DNA of 10,733 nt from an uncultured Eubacteriales bacterium. Lineage in GTDB: Bacteria > Bacillota_A > Clostridia > Oscillospirales > Oscillospiraceae. Positions 1 through 5,834 of the stretch are shown here, piece by piece. A program made the translations under genes and the position numbers. Within the stretch, counting starts at the first letter, position 1; every line of letters starts with the position of its first letter. Location of the stretch: NCBI GenBank assembly GCA_900319835.1, contig ONPY01000012.1, positions 38,937-49,669 on the forward strand, in the 5' to 3' direction. The notes beneath the pieces are model-generated. The model searched no databases, was not told where the DNA came from, and worked only from the letters and a program-made list of their open reading frames with translations.

Positions 1-27
1 CTAGTCCCCGCAGGGGAGTTCAAGCCC
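1..27. repeat. 27-bp direct repeat, copy 1
   Basis: An exact 27-base sequence, beginning CTAGTCCCCGCAGGGGAG and ending TTCAAGCCC, lies at the window edge and recurs at 109-135. It contains a small hairpin core (TCCCC-GCA-GGGGA). The unit may continue to the left, which cannot be seen. It is not a tRNA T-arm: the GTTCAAG segment lacks a pairing 5-bp stem. It is probably part of an intergenic repeat family, but copy number outside this window is unknown. Confidence 0.7.
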
Positions 28-108
28 GCGTCGAAAGTCTGAGCGGAAAGAAGTTTCCCCGAGTGCGCGAAGCGAGATGGCAGCGACGGCGGCTGCGCAA
101 GCAGGCGC

Positions 109-135
109 CTAGTCCCCGCAGGGGAGTTCAAGCCC
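109..135. repeat. 27-bp direct repeat, copy 2
   Basis: This is an exact second copy of the 27-base sequence at 1-27, offset by 108 bp. The flanks of the two copies differ on the right. The 81 bp between them (28-108) are GC-rich and hold a further small hairpin (GGAAA-GAAG-TTTCC at 45-58). On the minus strand both copies read GLELPCGD followed by a stop codon in the same frame, but no start or ribosome site supports a gene there. Confidence 0.7.
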
Positions 136-179
136 TGTTGCTAAGCTGTGCTTCTCTCTGCAAAAGTCATGTGCCGCTC

Positions 180-208
180 TTGCGCATCCCCCGAATACTT
201 GGTATAAT
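180..208 (+). promoter_or_regulatory. Sigma-A type promoter for the DUF1622 gene
   Basis: A -35 box TTGCGC at 180-185 and a perfect -10 box TATAAT at 203-208 are separated by exactly 17 bp. Transcription should start near 215, giving a leader of about 40 nt. The ribosome site AAGGAAAGG follows at 235-243. Confidence 0.8.
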
Positions 209-255
209 AAACCTACAAACCCAGATAAAAATACAAGGAAAGGCGGGAACTGCGT

Positions 256-705
256 ATGCCCTGGATACAAACCCTGGAAGCGCTGCTGCATCACACGATC
301 GAGGTCTGCATCATTTTGATGGAGCTGATCGGCGTTTGCGTGATGGTGGTGACGGCGATCAACTGCTTCATCCGCTGGCTGAGGAAGGACATGGAAATCG
401 GGCTGAGACTGGCCCAGGGCATTGCCCTCGCGCTGGAGTTTAAACTGGGCGGCGAGGTGCTGCGTACCGTCATCGTCCGGGACTGGGCCGAGCTCGGGAT
501 CTTGGGCGCTATTATTGTCCTGCGCGGTCTGTTGACCCTGCTGATCCATTGGGAGATTCGGAATGAGCGCAAGGCCATCGCAGAGCACCGCGCGGCCAAG
601 ATCGCAGAGCACCGCGCCGAGATGGAGGCCGCGGCCCGACGTGGTGAGTCGGCAGCCCATCATGGCGCGGAGAGTGAGAAACCCAGGGATATGAGATTCT
701 CCTGA
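256..705 (+). CDS. DUF1622 family small membrane protein
   Basis: This is a 149-residue integral membrane protein resembling the DUF1622 family, whose function is not known. Hydrophobic segments lie near residues 15-38 and 80-99, with a less hydrophobic, possibly amphipathic stretch at about 48-70. The family-like core includes LEFKLGGEVLRTVIVRDW (60-77) followed by a hydrophobic run ending in LLIHWEIR. After residue 100 the tail is charged and rich in Ala, Glu, His and Arg, with the octapeptide AKIAEHRA repeated almost perfectly (about 106-121). The tail is therefore probably cytosolic. The ATG at 256 follows AAGGAAAGG at 235-243 and a clear promoter. A Nudix gene lies 106 bp downstream on the same strand. 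The membrane location is well supported; any molecular role would be a guess. Confidence 0.82.
   Translation: MPWIQTLEALLHHTIEVCIILMELIGVCVMVVTAINCFIRWLRKDMEIGLRLAQGIALALEFKLGGEVLRTVIVRDWAELGILGAIIVLRGLLTLLIHWEIRNERKAIAEHRAAKIAEHRAEMEAAARRGESAAHHGAESEKPRDMRFS
577..617 (+). repeat. Short in-gene tandem duplication, 24-bp period
   Basis: The 17 bases starting ATCGCAGAGCACCGCG occur at 577-593 and again at 601-617, exactly 24 bp apart. This duplicates eight codons in the tail of the DUF1622 protein (IAEHRA twice) without changing frame. It looks like a recent slippage or unequal-crossover event in a poorly constrained tail. Confidence 0.75.
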
Positions 706-737
706 GCGGTTCATCCGCAGGACAGGGGAGCAAACAC

Positions 738-765
738 GGGAGGAAGCCGATCCGGGCTTCCTCCC
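738..765 (+). terminator. Strong hairpin between DUF1622 and Nudix genes, possible terminator
   Basis: A perfect 11-bp stem, GGGAGGAAGCC (738-748) with GGCTTCCTCCC (755-765), has a 6-nt loop. There is no T-run after it (ACCCGTCTG follows), so it is not a standard intrinsic terminator. It may be a weak terminator, an mRNA 3'-end stabiliser or a processing site. A second possible stem, CCCAC (763-767) with GTGGG (774-778), shares bases with its 3' arm, so the two cannot both form fully. Confidence 0.45.
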
Positions 766-811
766 ACCCGTCTGTGGGAAAGCGGCTGGAAATCATCAAA
801 GGAGAGCTATC

Positions 812-1309
812 ATGGAACTGAACTTCTGCCCGGTGTGCGGGGCGCGTCTTGTGCGCCGGGAACACCCCACGGAAGCGCCCACACCCTACTGTGAGCGCTG
901 CGGGGACTGGCGTTTTCCGCTGTTCAGCGCGGCGGTGACCGCGGCGGTCTGGAACCGGGAGCACTCAGCGCTGCTGCTGATCTGGCAGTACGGCGAAAAG
1001 GATCCCGTCTTTCCCGCGGGCTATGTGGACAAGGGGGAGACGGCGGAGCAGGCGGTCAGACGGGAGCTCCGGGAGGAACTGGGGATCGCGGTTGAGAATC
1101 TGCACCCCGTCTGCACCCGGTATTACGCGCCCTCTGAGACCCTGATGCTGCACTTTTCCGCTGAGACGGGCGAGACCCGGGGCACCCCCAACGAGGAAGT
1201 GGAGGCCTGGCGCTGGCTGCCCCCGGCGGAGGCGGACCGCCTCATCACCGGAGGTCTGGCCCGCGCGCTGCTGGACGACACGCTGGAAGCGGAGAGAACA
1301 AACGCATAA
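812..1309 (+). CDS. Zinc-ribbon Nudix hydrolase
   Basis: This is a 165-residue soluble Nudix pyrophosphohydrolase. Proteins of this family cleave a nucleoside diphosphate linked to another moiety, using divalent metal held by the Nudix box. An N-terminal zinc ribbon is visible (Cys6, Cys9, Cys27, Cys30, as CPVCG and CERCG). The Nudix box spans residues 70-92 and fits the consensus fully: G70, E76, then RELREELG (84-91), with Glu85, Glu88 and Glu89 as expected metal ligands. The ribbon-plus-Nudix order resembles NudC-type NADH pyrophosphatases. However, the SQPWPFP specificity motif expected just after the box is absent; the aligned stretch reads RYYAPSETLML. NAD(H) specificity is therefore not supported and the substrate is unknown. 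The ATG follows AAAGGAG at 798-804 with 7-nt spacing. No separate promoter is evident, so transcription may come from the upstream gene. Confidence 0.9.
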   Translation: MELNFCPVCGARLVRREHPTEAPTPYCERCGDWRFPLFSAAVTAAVWNREHSALLLIWQYGEKDPVFPAGYVDKGETAEQAVRRELREELGIAVENLHPVCTRYYAPSETLMLHFSAETGETRGTPNEEVEAWRWLPPAEADRLITGGLARALLDDTLEAERTNA

Positions 1310-1312
1310 CGA

Positions 1313-1339
1313 AAGGCGGAAGCACACAGCTTCCGCCTT
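1313..1339. terminator. Terminator between convergent Nudix and amidohydrolase genes
   Basis: A perfect 11-bp stem, AAGGCGGAAGC (1313-1323) with GCTTCCGCCTT (1329-1339), encloses the loop ACACA. It begins 3 bp after the Nudix stop codon. The following CCATTT is a modest T-tract. On the opposite strand the stem is followed by TCGTTATG, so it could also serve the convergent amidohydrolase gene, which ends at 1369. Confidence 0.8.
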
Positions 1340-1368
1340 CCATTTACAGTAATATAGTTTACATAAAA

Positions 1369-2946
1369 TTATTTCTTCAACACCACTTCGCCCGCGGTGC
1401 CGCCGCAGTAGACGCCATTTTCCAGCACGGGCGCGCCGTTGACATAGACGTACGCCACGCCGCTTGGGGTGAAGTCCGGCTTACTCTCGTCCACCTTCAG
1501 AGCATTGGGATCGAGGACGGTCAGATCCGCCTTGTAGCCCGGCTTCAGGTAACCGCGCTCGGGGATCTGATAGCGGTCGGCGGTGGCGCCGGTCATCTTG
1601 CGCACGATCTTCTCCACCGGGATGCCGTAGCGCCTGGCCAGCAGGAAGAACTGGGGGAAGGTCTGGAAGGCGGCGATGTTCTGCAGGCCCTTTTCCTCCA
1701 CCCAGGCGTCGGTCATGAAGATCGAAAGCTCGTCCTCCATCAGGCGGCGGACGATCTCGTCGTTGTAGTATTTGCCGAGATAGATGCTGCCCTGGCGGTT
1801 GGAGAGGTCCACCAGCTTGAGATACATGTCCAGTTCCGACAGTCCCTCCTCCTTTGCGCACTGGGGGATGGTCTTGCCCTCATATTCCGGGTGCTCATCG
1901 GAGATGTAGGCCACCACCATATCCTCCCAGTCAATGCCGAGGACCTTGCGGTACATCAGGATGGTCAGCTGCAGCTTCAAGCGGTTGAGCGGCTTTGCGG
2001 CTTCCTCCTTGCTCAGCGCCGCGTACCACTCGGGGAAAACCACCGTGATGACGGAGGCGCCGTAGTGGAAGGCGTAGTTGTCGTAGGCGATGGGATAGCC
2101 CTTCTTTCGCTCCCGGTAGAAGGTGGCCAGCATCTTGTCCAGCAGCTTCCAGCTGCGCTGGCCGGTAAAGATCAGATGGCTGTACTCCAGACGGCAGCCG
2201 GACTGCTCCATAATGTCCACAGCCTCGTCCAGGCCCATCTCCAGGTGGGACTTCTTGGTCAGCAGGGGGTAGTCCGCGCTGACGATGGAGCAGGCGCGGG
2301 GGTGGATGGTGATGATACCGTCGTACTTGGCGATCTCCCTGGCGAAGGCCAGAATCTCATCCTGCTTGGAGTAGCGGCTGGGCTCGTACATGAAGCCGAA
2401 GGAGCCGCCGAAAGCGCCGCCCTCCATGGCCTCGCGCACATAGCCGAGTTCCTTTTCGATTTCCTCTTTGGTCAGCGGGGTGGGATCGTAGCCCTTCATC
2501 CCCGCGCGCACCGAGCCCTGGCCGATCAGGGGAACAAGGTTTACATAAAGCCTGCCCTTGGCGCGCTCCTTGAACGTGGCGAAGCTGCACGGGGCGAGAG
2601 TGTCGAACAGGCCGCCGCCGATCTTGTCCCGGTAGGGGGTGTCCTCCTCCATGCCGAAGGGGGAAAAGCTGCAGTTGCCGGTGATCTGGGTGGTGATGCC
2701 CTGCCGGATGAAGGGGCGGTAATACTTCTCGGCATCCTCCCGGTCGTAGAAGAAGTCGTTGTGAGAGTGGGCGTCGATGAGACCGGGGCAGATCTGAAGC
2801 CCTGTCAGGTCCACTACCCGGTCGGCTTTTTCGGCGATGACGCCGCCCACGGCGACAATGCGGTCGCCCTCGATCAGCACATCGCCCACAACGGGGGCGG
2901 CGCCGGTACCGTCGATGATGCTGCCGTTTTTGAACAGTGTTTTCAT
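1369..2946 (-). CDS. D-aminoacylase-type amidohydrolase (N-acyl-D-amino-acid deacylase family)
   Basis: This 525-residue protein belongs to the metal-dependent amidohydrolase superfamily (Amidohydro_3, D-aminoacylase branch). Characterised members hydrolyse N-acyl-D-amino acids to the D-amino acid and a carboxylate. The N- and C-terminal beta-sandwich segments are recognisable (residues 1-55; about 465-525, with GYLKPGYKADLTVLDP). Between them lies the metal-dependent barrel, with IDAHSHND (His60, His62, Asp64), the branch's characteristic cysteine ligand in GNCSFSP (Cys92), and candidate ligands His215 (TIHPR), His257 (EYSHL) and Asp413 (MTDAW). No signal peptide is seen, so it is probably cytosolic. 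The start ATG follows GGGAGGG (2952-2958) and a consensus promoter. The gene is monocistronic and divergent from an SGNH hydrolase. The family is secure; the substrate is not, since related enzymes act on hydantoins, dipeptides and other acyl amides. Confidence 0.88.
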   Translation of the reverse strand: MKTLFKNGSIIDGTGAAPVVGDVLIEGDRIVAVGGVIAEKADRVVDLTGLQICPGLIDAHSHNDFFYDREDAEKYYRPFIRQGITTQITGNCSFSPFGMEEDTPYRDKIGGGLFDTLAPCSFATFKERAKGRLYVNLVPLIGQGSVRAGMKGYDPTPLTKEEIEKELGYVREAMEGGAFGGSFGFMYEPSRYSKQDEILAFAREIAKYDGIITIHPRACSIVSADYPLLTKKSHLEMGLDEAVDIMEQSGCRLEYSHLIFTGQRSWKLLDKMLATFYRERKKGYPIAYDNYAFHYGASVITVVFPEWYAALSKEEAAKPLNRLKLQLTILMYRKVLGIDWEDMVVAYISDEHPEYEGKTIPQCAKEEGLSELDMYLKLVDLSNRQGSIYLGKYYNDEIVRRLMEDELSIFMTDAWVEEKGLQNIAAFQTFPQFFLLARRYGIPVEKIVRKMTGATADRYQIPERGYLKPGYKADLTVLDPNALKVDESKPDFTPSGVAYVYVNGAPVLENGVYCGGTAGEVVLKK

Positions 2947-2989
2947 AAGATCCCTCCCGGTCAGATTGCTTCAAAATTTTTGTATATTT

Positions 2990-3018
2990 ATTTTACGACA
3001 GCGCGCTTTGCCTGTCAA
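2990..3018 (-). promoter_or_regulatory. Sigma-A promoter for the amidohydrolase gene
   Basis: Read on the minus strand, TTGACA (3013-3018) and TAAAAT (2990-2995) are separated by exactly 17 bp. The -35 is a perfect consensus. The predicted start near 2983 gives a leader of about 36 nt carrying the GGGAGGG ribosome site. Confidence 0.88.
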
Positions 3019-3051
3019 CTGCGGCCTGAAGGAATCTGCCGTATTTTTCCC

Positions 3052-3080
3052 TTGCCTCGAAGCGGCGGATTTTGTATCAT
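3052..3080 (+). promoter_or_regulatory. Sigma-A promoter for the SGNH hydrolase gene
   Basis: TTGCCT (3052-3057) and TATCAT (3075-3080) are separated by 17 bp. Transcription should begin near 3087. The -10 box overlaps an in-frame ATG at 3079, which would lie upstream of the transcript, supporting the later start at 3112. Confidence 0.65.
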
Positions 3081-3111
3081 GGGGACAGAAGAAAAGAAGA
3101 GGGGGGATCGC

Positions 3112-3669
3112 ATGCAGCGTATTCTGTGCCTGGGGGACTCCAACACCTACGGTTATGACCCGCGCTCTTATCTGGGCTCGCGCTACCCGGCGGATGTCCG
3201 CTGGACGGGGCGGCTGGAGGGAGCGGAGCGGAAGCTCGTGAACCTCGGTCAAAATGGCCTCTGCATCTATAGAGAGACGCAGTTTCCGATGCTGCGGGCA
3301 TGGCTGGAAAGCAAGGGGCGGGCGGACCGCATTCTCGTGATGCTGGGCACCAACGACCTGCTGCAGGGAACAGAACCGGAGCGCTGTGCCGAACACATGG
3401 AGGCGCTGCTGCGCTTCCTGTGGGAGAACACCGGGGCGGCCCTCTTGTTGATCGCCCCGCCGCCCATGGAGCCGGGAGATTGGGTGGAGAGCGAGGAGCT
3501 GATTGAGCGCTCCAAGACGCTGGCCGCGCTGTACCGGCAGCTTGCAGAAAGACTGGACATCCCCTTTGCCGACGCAGGGGGATGGGGCGTGGAGCTCTGC
3601 TTTGACGGGGTACACTTTTCCCCGGCGGGCCATGCGGCCTTTGCCGCGGGGCTGGAAAGATTATTATAA
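3112..3669 (+). CDS. SGNH/GDSL-family hydrolase (esterase/lipase-like)
   Basis: This 185-residue protein is a single-domain SGNH hydrolase with all the family blocks: block I LGDSNTYGY with nucleophile Ser10, block II NLGQNG (oxyanion Gly46), block III LGTNDL (Asn81) and block V DGVHFSPAGH with Asp165 and His168 completing the triad. The length is typical of compact cytosolic members. No signal peptide is present. Members of this fold hydrolyse acyl esters, thioesters, acetylated sugars or aryl esters, and the sequence does not choose among them. The frame is open far upstream and includes an ATG at 3079. I chose 3112 because AGAGGGGGG (3098-3106) sits 5 nt ahead and because 3079 lies inside the -10 box. 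The gene is monocistronic, ends at a strong terminator and is divergent from the amidohydrolase. Confidence 0.9.
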   Translation: MQRILCLGDSNTYGYDPRSYLGSRYPADVRWTGRLEGAERKLVNLGQNGLCIYRETQFPMLRAWLESKGRADRILVMLGTNDLLQGTEPERCAEHMEALLRFLWENTGAALLLIAPPPMEPGDWVESEELIERSKTLAALYRQLAERLDIPFADAGGWGVELCFDGVHFSPAGHAAFAAGLERLL

Positions 3670-3676
3670 AGAACAA

Positions 3677-3700
3677 GACCGCCGACGGATGTCGGCGGTC
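3677..3700. terminator. Intrinsic terminator between SGNH hydrolase and psuG
   Basis: A 10-bp perfect stem, GACCGCCGAC (3677-3686) with GTCGGCGGTC (3691-3700), has a GGAT loop and is followed by TTTTGTG. It lies 7 bp after the SGNH hydrolase stop. On the minus strand it is followed by TTGTTC, so it probably also ends the convergent psuK-psuG transcript. Confidence 0.9.
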
Positions 3701-3721
3701 TTTTGTGGCCTGAAAGGGGAT

Positions 3722-4633
3722 TTACTTTGCCAGGGCCGCGGCGGTCTCGGCCGCGACAGCGGCGTTGTTCAGCACCAGCCTGATGTTGGATTCCAGGCTG
3801 TCCCCTCCGGTGAGCTCCACCACCTTGGCCAGCAGGAAGGGGGTAGTCTCTTTGCCGTGAATGCCCTGTTCCTTGGCCTCGGCCAGCGCCTGCTCGATGG
3901 CCTTGTCGATGACCTCCTGGTCCATGGCGTACTGTTCGGGGATGGGATTGGTCACCAGCATACCGCCCTTGTACTCCAACTCACGCTGGGCGCGGAACAT
4001 GGCGGCCAGCTCCTCGGGGGTGTCCACCCGGTAGTCCACACCGAAGCCGGACTTGCGGGTGTAGAAGGCGGGCAGTTCCTCCGTGCCGTAACCGATCACG
4101 GGCACGCCCTTGGTCTCCAGATACTCCAGGGTCAGTCCCAGATCCAGGATGGCCTTGGCGCCCGCGCAGACCACCATCACCGGGGTCTGGGCCAGCTCCT
4201 CCAGGTCGGCGGAGATGTCCATAGTGACCTCGGCACCGCGGTGTACGCCGCCGATGCCGCCGGTGGCAAAGATCTTGATCCCCGCCATGTGGGCGATGAT
4301 CATGGTGGTGGCCACGGTGGTGGCGCCATCCGCGCCCCGGGCTACCAGCGCGGGCAGATCGCGGCGGCTGGCCTTGGCCACGCCCCGGCCCGTCCTGCCC
4401 AGGTACTCGATCTCGTCCCGGCTCAATCCGGCCTTCAGTCTGCCGCCAATAACGGCGATGGTGGCGGGCACGGCACCGTGGTCGCGGATGGTCTGCTCCA
4501 CCAGCAGGGCGGTCTCCACATTCTTGGGGTAGGGCATGCCGTGGGAGATGATGGTGCTCTCCAGGGCGACAACGGGCTTGCCCTCGCGCAGGGCCTGCGC
4601 CACCTCTGGCGCGATGTCAAGATGCTTGTTCAT
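3722..4633 (-). CDS. psuG: Pseudouridine-5'-phosphate glycosidase
   Basis: This 303-residue enzyme matches PsuG, which reversibly cleaves the C-C glycosidic bond of pseudouridine 5'-phosphate to uracil and ribose 5-phosphate through a lysine Schiff base. Known catalytic positions of the E. coli enzyme are all present with a constant offset of six: Glu25 (ALEST), Lys87 (VAKAS, Schiff-base lysine), His131 (GGVHRG), Asp143, Lys160 (AGAKA) and Asn283 (ESNI). The glycine-rich signature ATGGIGGVHRGAE is intact and the length is usual for the family. The start ATG at 4633 overlaps the psuK stop as ATGA. It has its own ribosome site GGAGG (4641-4645) 7 nt upstream, inside the end of psuK. The pair is thus translationally coupled and transcribed psuK first. 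No pseudouridine transporter is in the window. Confidence 0.97.
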   Translation of the reverse strand: MNKHLDIAPEVAQALREGKPVVALESTIISHGMPYPKNVETALLVEQTIRDHGAVPATIAVIGGRLKAGLSRDEIEYLGRTGRGVAKASRRDLPALVARGADGATTVATTMIIAHMAGIKIFATGGIGGVHRGAEVTMDISADLEELAQTPVMVVCAGAKAILDLGLTLEYLETKGVPVIGYGTEELPAFYTRKSGFGVDYRVDTPEELAAMFRAQRELEYKGGMLVTNPIPEQYAMDQEVIDKAIEQALAEAKEQGIHGKETTPFLLAKVVELTGGDSLESNIRLVLNNAAVAAETAAALAK

Positions 4634-5742
4634 ATCATTTCCTCCGTTGTGATTCGGTTTTTGATGTTCTGTATCCGTTCCGCCAGCGCCTCAGCGCTCA
4701 TGGCGGGGTTGATGGTCTCCGCGCTCTCCATGGCAAGCGTGGCCGCGGCCAAGCCGGCGGCGGTGCTGCCCACGAGATCCGTCCCCTGCAGATAGGCCCA
4801 GACCAGGGCTGCAAGGAAGGCGTCGCCGCTGCCGGTGGTGTTGACGATGGCGCTCTCTGCCGCGGGACAGCGCAGGCGGCGCTTTGTGTCCGCCGCCAGC
4901 ACCCCGTCCGCGCCCAGCGTGAGAAAGACCCGGTGCAGCCCGGTCTCCAGCAGCTTGTCCGCCGCGCGGTTTAAGCTGCGCTCGTCCGTGATTTTTACGC
5001 CGGAGAGCAGCTCAGCCTCCAGACGGTTGGGCTTGAGGGTGTTGAGCCGCCCCAGCACCGGACGCAGCTTTTCCGCCTTGGCGGCGGAGACGGGGTCGGC
5101 GAAGATGGGGGCCTCCGCGTGCTCACAGAGCCAGTGGACGGATTCTTCCGGGATGTTGGTGTCTATGACCAGCACCTGGGCCCGGTTGAGAAAGCTCAGC
5201 CTGGCACTCAGCGCCGACGGCGTCAGATACCGATAGATCTCCATGTCCGAGACCGCCACCGACATATCCCCGCCGCTGTCGGCGATGAAGAGATAGGTGG
5301 AGGTCGCCTCGCCCGGCACGCGCAGGGATTTGGAGAGATCGATGCCCAGTTCCCCACAGGAGGCGGCGATGCGTTCGGCGTGGGGATCGTCCCCGAGGAC
5401 GGTGACCATCCGCACATCCAGCCCGAGCAGCGCCATGTTGTGGGCGATATTCCGCCCCACGCCGCCGAGACTCATATGGACCCGGCCGGGGTTTGAGTCT
5501 CCGGACACCAGGGAGGCATGGGAAAAACCGCCGATGTCCACGTTGACGCCGCCCACCACCGCCGCAAAGCTCTCCGTGGGGAGAATGTAGCCCTTGCCGG
5601 CAATGATGCCCTTTTTCATCATGTTGGAGATATGGACCCCCATGGAGGAGCGGGTGATGCCCGCCCGGTCCGCCAGCTCCTGCTGGGAGATCATGGGGTT
5701 TTCCTCAATCCAGCGCAGGATCTGCCGTTCCCGCTGGGTCAT
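4630..5742 (-). CDS. psuK: Pseudouridine kinase, PfkB family, with N-terminal HTH
   Basis: This 370-residue protein is a PfkB (ribokinase-family) sugar kinase fused to an N-terminal winged-helix/HTH of about 55 residues (ISQQELADRAGITRSSMGVH at 18-37). The kinase part begins near VVGGVNVDIGG (62-72). It shows the first PfkB signature GGVGRNIAHNMALLG (93-107) and the second NTTGSGDAFLAAL (301-313), with Asp307 as the expected catalytic base. Alone it could be any nucleoside or sugar kinase. The ATGA overlap with psuG identifies it as pseudouridine kinase (pseudouridine + ATP to pseudouridine 5'-phosphate). HTH-fused kinases of this kind are known, including E. coli YeiI. AGGA (5752-5755) lies 9 nt ahead of the ATG. 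A near-consensus promoter and a small dyad at the predicted transcription start suggest local control, possibly by this protein itself (inference). Confidence 0.92.
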   Translation of the reverse strand: MTQRERQILRWIEENPMISQQELADRAGITRSSMGVHISNMMKKGIIAGKGYILPTESFAAVVGGVNVDIGGFSHASLVSGDSNPGRVHMSLGGVGRNIAHNMALLGLDVRMVTVLGDDPHAERIAASCGELGIDLSKSLRVPGEATSTYLFIADSGGDMSVAVSDMEIYRYLTPSALSARLSFLNRAQVLVIDTNIPEESVHWLCEHAEAPIFADPVSAAKAEKLRPVLGRLNTLKPNRLEAELLSGVKITDERSLNRAADKLLETGLHRVFLTLGADGVLAADTKRRLRCPAAESAIVNTTGSGDAFLAALVWAYLQGTDLVGSTAAGLAAATLAMESAETINPAMSAEALAERIQNIKNRITTEEMI

Positions 5743-5767
5743 GGCCTCACATCCTAAACATTTCTTT

Positions 5768-5782
5768 ATTCGCTAAACGAAT
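5768..5782. promoter_or_regulatory. Candidate operator at the psuK transcription start
   Basis: The inverted repeat ATTCG-CTAAA-CGAAT lies just downstream of the psuK -10 box, covering about +2 to +16 of the predicted transcript. This is a classic place for a repressor site. The arms are only 5 bp, so chance cannot be excluded. A second, unrelated dyad, GCGCA-N5-TGCGC at 5821-5835, abuts the -35 box on its other side. Confidence 0.4.
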
Positions 5783-5790
5783 CTATCTGT

Positions 5791-5819
5791 ATTGTACCTG
5801 CCGGAGGGGACTTTGTCAA
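5791..5819 (-). promoter_or_regulatory. Sigma-A promoter for psuK-psuG
   Basis: On the minus strand, TTGACA (5814-5819) and TACAAT (5791-5796) are separated by 17 bp, five of six bases matching in the -10. The -35 box begins only 15 bp after the helicase stop codon. The leader is about 42 nt. Confidence 0.9.
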
Positions 5820-5834
5820 TGCGCAATCTGTGCG

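Noticed and set aside
1..135. CRISPR array or tRNA fragment at the left edge
   Set aside because: Only two repeats are seen with an 81-bp gap, too long for a spacer, and the GTTCAAG segment does not form a T-arm stem.
109..714. A 201-codon minus-strand open frame across the DUF1622 gene
   Set aside because: It is antisense to a protein with a clear promoter, ribosome site, membrane helices and family-like core. The minus-strand product has no recognisable domain.
1891..3111. A plus-strand frame open for about 400 codons, continuous with the SGNH hydrolase and antisense to the amidohydrolase
   Set aside because: It is a shadow of GC-rich codon use in the opposite gene. The hydrolase has its own promoter and ribosome site, and the upstream part has no domain signal.
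3079..3111. An earlier in-frame ATG adding 11 residues (MGTEEKKRGDR) to the SGNH hydrolase
   Set aside because: It lies inside the predicted -10 box, and the purine-rich ribosome site is placed for the ATG at 3112.
3503..4795. A 430-codon plus-strand open frame overlapping the SGNH hydrolase, psuG and psuK
   Set aside because: It crosses a strong terminator and is antisense to psuG, whose catalytic residues are all present.
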